Of a DNA stretch of 11,065 nt, positions 1 through 5,735 are shown piece after piece. The stretch's first letter is position 1. Each line of letters starts with the position of its first letter. The DNA is from Muribaculaceae bacterium (GTDB taxonomy: Bacteria; Pseudomonadota; Alphaproteobacteria; Rs-D84). A program made the translations under genes and the position numbers. The notes below the pieces were generated by a model, which saw only the letters and a program-made list of their open reading frames with translations, did no database searches and had not been told where the DNA came from. Where the stretch lies: the NCBI GenBank assembly GCA_023665245.1, contig JAMPEH010000060.1, positions 1 to 11,065 on the forward strand, in the 5' to 3' direction.

Positions 1-2
1 AG

Positions 3-1418
3 GATGTATATTTCTCTGTTGACAAGACCTATGTCGTGGCATTCTATCGCAAGGCAATAAATGCCAACGACAAGGCTCGCATAAATGATATTGTTAACAT
101 TCACCGGAACAGAATCTTTACAAACGATGCGATAGGACAATACTGGACAGCCTTTTTTGCATGGCCAACGAAAATAGTGGAGTGGAAAGGCTTGACCGGT
201 ATCGTCATACCTTTCTACGATAAAAAATTCTTCTTTGATGGAGTTGACCCTTCTTGGCCGTTTATAAAGAACGGTCAGGAGAAGAATGGCAAATGGTTCT
301 CTTCTGCCAAACTTATCAACAAGTTTGTGCCGGCGAACCAAAAGGGTACTTTTCTGTCTCGTCTTCACATGTGCTTGAAGATAGCTCGTGCGATGCGTCG
401 ACTGCATGCAGCTGGTTTGGCTCACTCCGATTTGTCGTACAATAATGTTCTCGTTGACCCATTGTCGGGCAATGCTTGCATCATTGATTGTGATGGCCTT
501 GTAGTACCCCACAAATTTCCGCCGGAAGTAGTTGGCACGCCTGGGTTTATTGCACCGGAAGTACTCGCCACAAAAGCATTGAAAGTGGATGACCCCAAGA
601 AGAATTTGCCTCAAATCTCAACAGACCGTCATGCTTTGGCTGTGTTGATTTACACATTCCTACTCAACCGTCACCCTCTTGATGGTGGCAAGGTATGGGA
701 TATAGATGACCCGCAAAAGGATGATGATATGCGCTATGGTTCAAAAGCATTGTTCATCGAACATCCTACAGACAAAACTAATCGTGTCAAAGCGGATCAG
801 TTGGCTAAATCCCAGTTACCACAAGGTGACACAGTCAAACATCCGTATACTATATGTGGTCCATATCTGAAGAAACTTTTTGATAGAGCATTTATTGACG
901 GACTTCATAATCCTTCCACCCGTCCGAGTGCAGCTGAGTGGGAGGAAACTTTGGTTAAGACCTGTGATTTGGTTCAGCCTTGCCAAAACTCAGGTTGCGA
1001 GGCTCATTGGTATGTCTTTGACAATACCACCAAACCTCGCTGTCCGTTCTGCGGCAAAGAGTATACCGGCCAACTTCCTATTCTCAATTTCTACTATGCT
1101 CCGTCTCACGGCAAATTTATATCAGAGAACTATCGCTTGATGGTATATGACAAACAGACGCTTTACCGCTGGCACTCCAACAACTTGGTTTCTGCCAACG
1201 AAAAAACTAGTGCAGATGACAAAAAGCCTGTTGGCGACTTCCATTTCCATAACGAACAATGGATTCTTATCAATCGCCGTCTGCCCGACATGCGTGATGT
1301 AACTGAGAATAAGGATGTGCCTATAGGAGGCTTCGTGCCGCTAACCGATGGTCGTCAGATTCTTCTTGACAAGAGTCAGGGAGGCAGATTAATTGTTGTT
1401 CAACTTGTTAAAAACTAA
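3..1418 (+). CDS. Protein kinase-like protein with C-terminal zinc ribbon (5' end missing)
   Basis: The frame is open to the left edge, so the true start is outside the window; the GTG at 36 is only an internal candidate. Residue numbers below count from that GTG (460 aa). Visible kinase motifs are the catalytic loop HSDLSYNN (130-137), the metal-binding DCDG in place of DFG (151-154) and GTPGFIAPE (167-175), so phosphotransfer to a protein is likely. A four-cysteine zinc ribbon follows (C316, C321, C336, C339), then about 115 residues rich in predicted beta strands that could be FHA-like. No signal peptide or membrane segment is visible, so it should be cytoplasmic. The beta-3 region reads VVAFYRK, so the usual VAxK lysine is not in its normal place. 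This type of kinase is known from TerY-P groupings with vWA and PP2C proteins; that partnership is inferred here. The next gene starts 4 bases after its stop. Confidence 0.85.
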   Translation, partial: DVYFSVDKTYVVAFYRKAINANDKARINDIVNIHRNRIFTNDAIGQYWTAFFAWPTKIVEWKGLTGIVIPFYDKKFFFDGVDPSWPFIKNGQEKNGKWFSSAKLINKFVPANQKGTFLSRLHMCLKIARAMRRLHAAGLAHSDLSYNNVLVDPLSGNACIIDCDGLVVPHKFPPEVVGTPGFIAPEVLATKALKVDDPKKNLPQISTDRHALAVLIYTFLLNRHPLDGGKVWDIDDPQKDDDMRYGSKALFIEHPTDKTNRVKADQLAKSQLPQGDTVKHPYTICGPYLKKLFDRAFIDGLHNPSTRPSAAEWEETLVKTCDLVQPCQNSGCEAHWYVFDNTTKPRCPFCGKEYTGQLPILNFYYAPSHGKFISENYRLMVYDKQTLYRWHSNNLVSANEKTSADDKKPVGDFHFHNEQWILINRRLPDMRDVTENKDVPIGGFVPLTDGRQILLDKSQGGRLIVVQLVKN

Positions 1419-1422
1419 AATT

Positions 1423-1950
1423 ATGGCAATAAAAGATCAATGCATTAATTGCAAGTCGTTTAATGAGAATGTATGTCTCTTGACTAATGTTGCACCCTCT
1501 TACAATCAAACTTCATGTGAGCAATATACAAAGAAAGGCATCATATTGGATAAAGGCAATTCGTCTTCCCCAATAGCACCTCAACCAACTAATAATAGCA
1601 CAACGGAGCCAATCTCAGTAAAACAAGGAATGTTCAGTCATCCATTTTCCTTTAGTGGAAGAATAAGAAGATTAGAATATTTTATGTCTGGTATCCTTGC
1701 GTATGTGTATGCTCTCTTAATAGGATTTTTGGTCGGTGCTTCTGGAGGAAATGAAGGTGCAATGTACTTATTTCTAATTCCCGCATATTGGTTTATATGG
1801 GCACAAGGTGCAAAGCGATGTCATGACCGAGGAAATTCTGGTTGGTATCAGCTTATTCCTTTTTACGGGTTGTGGATGTTATTCGGTGATGGAGATGAAT
1901 TTGAGAATGAATATGGCCCCGACCCGAAAGGTAGAAATATTAACCGCTAA
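1423..1950 (+). CDS. DUF805 membrane protein with N-terminal four-cysteine (zinc-ribbon-like) domain
   Basis: 175 aa from the ATG at 1423. A TTG at 1393 would overlap the kinase gene and add ten residues with no supporting signal. The N-terminus has C7-x2-C10-x7-C18-x13-C32, suggesting a small metal-binding knuckle, then a Ser/Thr/Pro/Asn-rich linker (about 45-65). Residues 70-175 match DUF805: FSFSGRIRR (75-83), hydrophobic helices near 86-106 and 113-130, AKRCHDRGNSGW (130-141), and a C-terminal NEYGPDPKGRN (162-172). DUF805 proteins are small inner-membrane proteins of unknown biochemical role. Four bases separate it from the kinase stop and 8 bases from the next start, so it is probably co-transcribed. 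The cysteine domain would face the cytoplasm and might be a docking site for the kinase; that is a guess. Confidence 0.85.
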   Translation: MAIKDQCINCKSFNENVCLLTNVAPSYNQTSCEQYTKKGIILDKGNSSSPIAPQPTNNSTTEPISVKQGMFSHPFSFSGRIRRLEYFMSGILAYVYALLIGFLVGASGGNEGAMYLFLIPAYWFIWAQGAKRCHDRGNSGWYQLIPFYGLWMLFGDGDEFENEYGPDPKGRNINR

Positions 1951-1958
1951 CTATCCCT

Positions 1959-2990
1959 ATGAACATCTACGTCATTCGCAATGGTCAAAGGTTTGGACCA
2001 TACACAGAGCAGACCTTGCTATCGTACGTTAATCAAGGGCAAATACTTGTTCAGGATAGCGCCGTCAAAGATAGTGACATTACAGAGCAAACTGTTGGAT
2101 TTTATCTCAGACAAGCAGGATTGAAGTGCCGAATTCCAAACAAAGGGAATATAGTTTCACAACTGAAGTCAATTGGTTCGGAACTTATATTCCCCAAGAC
2201 CACTATGCTCTCAAAAAGTTTCCTTACAGACCAACGATTCCTGATTTTGGCTATTGTAGGGCTGCTTCCGATGGTCATTATGAATATGCCATTCGGAGGC
2301 TTCTTGCGTTTCTACGAGGTGGCTTTGTATTTCTCTATCATTTGGGGGTTATTTTTCTACACCTGTTTCAAAACCGACCAGGTAAAGTTAAAGACTACAA
2401 TGGCTGTGTTCTTCTTGACGCAGGCTTTCGTCTTTGCCATGTGGGATTTGCTTGGGCTTCCACGGTTGAATCCTTTCTACAATCTTGTAGAGATGCCCTT
2501 CCCTATGTCTTTGTTGGGATTCATGTTTGGAGTTGGATTTACTGAAGAATTGGTTAAACTCTTGCCTCTTCTTATAATCCTCAGAAAGGCCAAAGAGCCA
2601 CAGATTCCGCAGACAATGGTTTTCTATGGGTTGATGTCCGGTATCGCATTCGGCGTTTATGAAGGCGTCGGCTATCAAATGACAGTCAACGCTCAGCAGG
2701 AATATGATGTATCGTTCTTCTTGAACATTGCCCGACTAACAAGTCTGCCGTTCCTACATGCCTGCTGGTGCGGCATTGCCGGATACTTCTTGGCATTTGC
2801 ACACCTTTATCCGAAGTATCGCCGTGGATTGTATTTCCTGGCAATTGGAATCCCGATGCTAATACATGGACTATATGATACATTCGCTAATGTGCATATT
2901 CTACCATTGGCATTGGTGTTCATAGGGTTAATGCTCTTAATGGTGTATTTAAAGCGTGGCTTAAACTATCAATCTAAATTAAGACAATGA
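1959..2990 (+). CDS. PrsW-family intramembrane metalloprotease with N-terminal GYF-like domain
   Basis: 343 aa. Residues 3-50 resemble a GYF_2/DUF4339 domain (a YVIRNGQRFGPYT-type start), normally a protein-binding module. About eight hydrophobic segments follow (roughly 92-112, 118-137, 146-164, 185-207, 218-240, 252-282, 288-302, 312-330). The PrsW motifs appear in order: EELVK (196-200), FGVYEG (231-236), H267 with G272 in HACWCG, and HGLYD (303-307). The glutamates, histidines and aspartate are the expected metal ligands and catalytic residues. PrsW of Bacillus performs site-1 cleavage of the anti-sigma factor RsiW, so this enzyme likely cleaves a membrane-anchored regulator. No obvious anti-sigma factor is encoded here, so the substrate is unknown; the neighbouring membrane proteins are candidates. 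The second motif has Gly where many members have Asn (E-N becomes E-G). Eight bases separate it from the upstream stop. Confidence 0.9.
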   Translation: MNIYVIRNGQRFGPYTEQTLLSYVNQGQILVQDSAVKDSDITEQTVGFYLRQAGLKCRIPNKGNIVSQLKSIGSELIFPKTTMLSKSFLTDQRFLILAIVGLLPMVIMNMPFGGFLRFYEVALYFSIIWGLFFYTCFKTDQVKLKTTMAVFFLTQAFVFAMWDLLGLPRLNPFYNLVEMPFPMSLLGFMFGVGFTEELVKLLPLLIILRKAKEPQIPQTMVFYGLMSGIAFGVYEGVGYQMTVNAQQEYDVSFFLNIARLTSLPFLHACWCGIAGYFLAFAHLYPKYRRGLYFLAIGIPMLIHGLYDTFANVHILPLALVFIGLMLLMVYLKRGLNYQSKLRQ

Positions 2991-2996
2991 TTAATT

Positions 2997-3584
2997 ATGG
3001 CAAAAGGGCGTGGCATAGCAGAATTGATAATACATTTGTCTCATTTAACTCCTATTGGTTGGGGATATCTGAGCGTTGGGGGTATCGTATCATACCTTAC
3101 TTATTCATCTAGTAAGAAAATTATACCTTATCTCATAAAAAGGCAAGCAAAAAAATACTATCCGCAATTTGAGTGGATAATTATTCCGCATGGCTATCCA
3201 TTATCGGGTTTCGTATTTCTATTATTTTTTGCGTTTCTTGGATATTTCTGTGAAAGTGAAAAAAACGATGACGTGTTTTTCTTTAGCTTTATGGCTTGGA
3301 TATTCGGCTTATTTGGACTTGTTCCAATTTTATTCCGCTTGAGAAACCAAAAGAGTTTTATGCGTAATAACAATAGTCTTTTTATGTCAAAAATAGCTTT
3401 ACTGGGAATTTATGAGCGTGTAAATATAAAAGAGGGAACAGGCCGAACTTACGAAATTGGTAAAGATAATAATAAAGAGGAGATTATAGAATTTGAAACA
3501 GTTAAAGGGAAGCGTATAAGAATTAAGACAGACAGTTATGCAGTAGAAGGGATTGAACGACTAAAGCAGTCTTTTAACATTTAA
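2997..3584 (+). CDS. Unrecognised membrane protein with charged C-terminal domain
   Basis: 195 aa; I do not recognise the family. A hydrophobic stretch at about 18-37 is followed by a basic segment (KRQAKKYYP, 48-56). Two clear membrane helices lie near 66-84 and 93-113, separated by a short acidic loop (ESEKNDD). Residues 130-195 are soluble, alternating and charged, with a final amphipathic helix, perhaps a small beta domain of the PH-like sort, but I cannot establish this. The gene is visibly richer in A and T than its neighbours, with many AAA, AAT and ATA codons, which may mean separate acquisition. It starts 6 bases after the PrsW stop and is the last gene before a 140-base gap, so it likely ends the left operon. 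As a small membrane protein next to an intramembrane protease it is a possible substrate or partner. Confidence 0.7.
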   Translation: MAKGRGIAELIIHLSHLTPIGWGYLSVGGIVSYLTYSSSKKIIPYLIKRQAKKYYPQFEWIIIPHGYPLSGFVFLLFFAFLGYFCESEKNDDVFFFSFMAWIFGLFGLVPILFRLRNQKSFMRNNNSLFMSKIALLGIYERVNIKEGTGRTYEIGKDNNKEEIIEFETVKGKRIRIKTDSYAVEGIERLKQSFNI

Positions 3585-3660
3585 TAGAGTCTATATCAAA
3601 CCTTGCAACCTGTTTATTACACATTCTTGTTTGTATGCCTGTAACGTTATGAAAAACAAA
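3585..3660 (+). other. Intergenic gap between the two gene clusters, upstream part
   Basis: AT-rich spacer after the stop of the 195-aa membrane protein. I looked for a stem-loop followed by a T-run that would end the left operon and found none that is convincing. The only regulatory signal I can support in the gap lies just downstream (3662-3688). Confidence 0.5.
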
Positions 3661-3661
3661 A

Positions 3662-3688
3662 TTGAGTGCAGTTATCATAGTACCTTTG
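3662..3688 (+). promoter_or_regulatory. Bacteroidetes-type promoter of the second cluster
   Basis: TACCTTTG at 3681-3688 matches the Bacteroidetes -7 consensus TAnnTTTG exactly. The -33 element (TTTG or TTG) is weaker: a TTG at 3662-3664 lies 16 bases upstream, a little closer than usual. Transcription would begin around 3693-3696, leaving an A-rich leader of about 30 bases before the ATG at 3725. The same octamer type also occurs inside coding regions (7451-7458 and 8018-8025), so the motif alone is not proof; its place in the only real gap between clusters is the main support. Confidence 0.7.
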
Positions 3689-3724
3689 CAGTGTAAAAGT
3701 TCAACAAAATTAAAATCGAAGAAT

Positions 3725-4288
3725 ATGAAACTGTTTGGTTTATTTGATTCACGTTCAGCAAAAGCTGTTGAGGAGAATGATATGCTTCCACAGAATGAAG
3801 CAATCGAAAGCACTAATGACAAAAATACTCCCTCTATGGAAGAAAACCAGGAGGCAGACAAAATTGTTACCATAACTTATGGAACTGGAATGCCAATTGA
3901 TGTAATCTTCAATTTTGTAAGAAAAGATTATGAGAGCGAGGGATATAACGATGCCTTGGTGAGCACAGACCCTACTTACAAGTCAACCAAAGAGGGTATG
4001 ATACGTAACGACCTTAAAACGCTGTTTACCCAAGTAACGCTAAAATACAAAAATGACATCCGTATGTTGGATGTTGAAATTGACAATTACAAGCAAGCTT
4101 GTCTTTTCTCAAGCGTGTCTGCTATGGAGTCACGCCGCTCTACTTTCGAAGAGCATCTTGGCAAAATCAAAGAGATGGAATCTCAATTGGACAATGATGA
4201 CCCGCGAATGATGATAATGATAGAGTCTTATCGCAGAGGTTTCTTAAAAGGAATGGCTGCCAAAGCCGGAAGAATCATATTCGCTTAA
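3725..4288 (+). CDS. Unrecognised soluble helical protein, first gene of second cluster
   Basis: 187 aa from the ATG at 3725. A longer reading from a TTG at 3662 would begin upstream of the predicted transcription start and is rejected. There is no signal peptide or membrane helix, so it is likely cytoplasmic. The N-terminal 45 residues are acidic, low-complexity and probably disordered. Residues 46-110 contain a mixed segment (ITYGTGMPIDVIFNFVRKDY at 50-69), and about 95-180 is mainly helical and charged, with coiled-coil character around 135-157 and a Met-rich patch at 161-177. I do not recognise a family. Its place right after the promoter and 20 bases before the DUF4407 gene suggests a cytoplasmic partner of the membrane proteins encoded downstream. 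Confidence 0.75.
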   Translation: MKLFGLFDSRSAKAVEENDMLPQNEAIESTNDKNTPSMEENQEADKIVTITYGTGMPIDVIFNFVRKDYESEGYNDALVSTDPTYKSTKEGMIRNDLKTLFTQVTLKYKNDIRMLDVEIDNYKQACLFSSVSAMESRRSTFEEHLGKIKEMESQLDNDDPRMMIMIESYRRGFLKGMAAKAGRIIFA

Positions 4289-4308
4289 ACAACTAAAACC
4301 ATTCACAT

Positions 4309-5286
4309 ATGAAGTCTTTAAAAGAAATCGGATGCTCCTTGATTGGATGGAATTCAGTAATTCTTAAGGAGTGTGGTGAAGCCAGTCAACGACAGTTTAG
4401 AAAATTGCTATCAGCAATATGTATTATGATGGTTCTATGGGGAACTATAGGATATTGCTTTGCTGAGAGATATATTGGTATAGAATCAGTGCCCTTCAAA
4501 CTACTGGTTGCCGTTGCATTTATGTTTATCATTTTGTGCGTTGAAAGGGTTATCATTCTTACCGTTGGTAAAGCCCGGCTTATGACGGTCATGAGGGTGA
4601 TGATGGCTTTGTGTATGGCAGTTCTCGGATCTTGTATTTTCGACCAGATAATATTTAGTAATGATATTCAACAAACGATACAGGAACGGCGCGAAGAAAA
4701 AATAATCTCAACAATAGATAAACGTTTGTCCGTTTATGATACTGATATAAAGCGAATCAATGCCGCCATAGATTCCATTAGCAAAATCAACGATGTTCTA
4801 TATAAGGAGTTGGAAGCTAAGCCGACAACTACGATAACCACTGTATCCACAAGTCAGCAGGTGGCAGGTATTGACACAGATGGTAAGCCCATCAAAACAA
4901 ATGTGCAAAGTGTAAACAGGACTGTTGTTCCAAATCCAAGAGCGGAGCAAGCAAAGGGCAATGAAGAGCAACTGAAGATATACAATGCCCAATTAGATGA
5001 ATTGAGAAACGATAAGAAGAACATTGACAAGACCGTTCGTGAGGAATTTTCAAAACGGCCAACGGGTTTCATAGAAGAACTGGAAGCAACGCTGTCTGTT
5101 GTATCCCAAAGTCCGGTATCTCTCACTTTCTACATTATACTGTTTATGTTCCTGACGTTCTTGGAATTGTTCGTTTTAACTATCAAGGCCGATGACAGTA
5201 AATGTGATTACGAACTCATAGTTGAACACCAGTTGGAACTGAAGAAAAATGTAATGCTTAACACTGAAAATACATTAAAGAAGTAA
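4309..5286 (+). CDS. DUF4407-like membrane protein with large coiled-coil domain
   Basis: 325 aa. Hydrophobic helices lie at about 33-51, 62-84, 93-115 and 270-292. Between the third and fourth is a domain of about 150 residues with two predicted coiled-coil stretches (about 120-170 and 212-245), joined by a Thr/Ser/Val-rich linker (172-207). The layout of three helices, a long charged helical loop and one more helix, with a GSCIFDQIIFSNDI-type end to helix three (108-120), fits DUF4407, a family of unknown function. After the last helix a charged tail (293-325) returns to the cytoplasm; on that topology, with an even number of helices, the coiled-coil domain would lie on the opposite face from the tail, unless the early helices are re-entrant. 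Four bases separate its stop from the prohibitin-like gene, and both are coiled-coil membrane proteins, so a complex is plausible. Confidence 0.75.
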   Translation: MKSLKEIGCSLIGWNSVILKECGEASQRQFRKLLSAICIMMVLWGTIGYCFAERYIGIESVPFKLLVAVAFMFIILCVERVIILTVGKARLMTVMRVMMALCMAVLGSCIFDQIIFSNDIQQTIQERREEKIISTIDKRLSVYDTDIKRINAAIDSISKINDVLYKELEAKPTTTITTVSTSQQVAGIDTDGKPIKTNVQSVNRTVVPNPRAEQAKGNEEQLKIYNAQLDELRNDKKNIDKTVREEFSKRPTGFIEELEATLSVVSQSPVSLTFYIILFMFLTFLELFVLTIKADDSKCDYELIVEHQLELKKNVMLNTENTLKK

Positions 5287-5290
5287 AATC

Positions 5291-5722
5291 ATGAACAATT
5301 ACAACAACATCACTCCGGCTCTTATCAAAAAGGTTTTATGGGGAGTAGCGGCAATCGCAATTATTTCAGTAGGAATGGCTTTTGTTCGCCCATGGTATAA
5401 CGTATGGTCACAAGAGATGGAAGGCAAAGCTGAATTTGCAAAAGCGGAGCAAAACCGAAAAATCAAGATTGAAGAAGCGAAAGCAAATCTGGAAGCCGAG
5501 AAGTTAAACGCTCAAGCCGAAATTGAACGAGCCAAAGGTGCTGCCGAGGCTATACGTATCGAGAACGGTAGTATTACACCTACCTATATCCAATATCTGT
5601 GGGTGCGACAACAGTCTGATTTGAGCAATAAAACGGTAATCTATGTTCCGACAGAGACAAACCTGCCCATTCTTGAATCAACGAGAATGAATCAAAATAC
5701 GAAAGAAACAACAATCCCTTAA
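5291..5722 (+). CDS. Membrane-anchored prohibitin/HflK-like coiled-coil protein lacking the SPFH domain
   Basis: 143 aa. One signal-anchor helix (about 13-32) is followed by an Ala/Glu/Lys-rich heptad-like region (43-92) typical of the C-terminal coiled coil of SPFH proteins (prohibitin, stomatin, HflK), including an AKGAAEAIRI stretch (81-90). The ending TPTYIQYLWV (96-105) plus IYVPTETNLPI (117-127) also resembles the tail of bacterial prohibitin-like proteins. The roughly 150-residue SPFH globular domain normally found between anchor and coiled coil is absent. The gene itself is intact, with a good ATG and no frameshift signs, so it looks like a naturally short form rather than a broken gene. 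SPFH proteins form rings or scaffolds around membrane proteases such as FtsH. Here the likely partner is the DUF4407 protein encoded 4 bases upstream. Confidence is good for the coiled-coil reading and moderate for the homology. Confidence 0.8.
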   Translation: MNNYNNITPALIKKVLWGVAAIAIISVGMAFVRPWYNVWSQEMEGKAEFAKAEQNRKIKIEEAKANLEAEKLNAQAEIERAKGAAEAIRIENGSITPTYIQYLWVRQQSDLSNKTVIYVPTETNLPILESTRMNQNTKETTIP

Positions 5723-5735
5723 AATAATATCTACT

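Noticed and set aside
3585..3660. Search for an intrinsic terminator closing the left cluster
   Set aside because: No stem longer than a few base pairs followed by a T-run is present, so I do not call one; partial read-through into the second cluster is possible.
3574..3873. 99-codon minus-strand frame across the inter-cluster gap
   Set aside because: It overlaps the + strand promoter and the start of the 187-aa gene, with no start context or recognisable domain.
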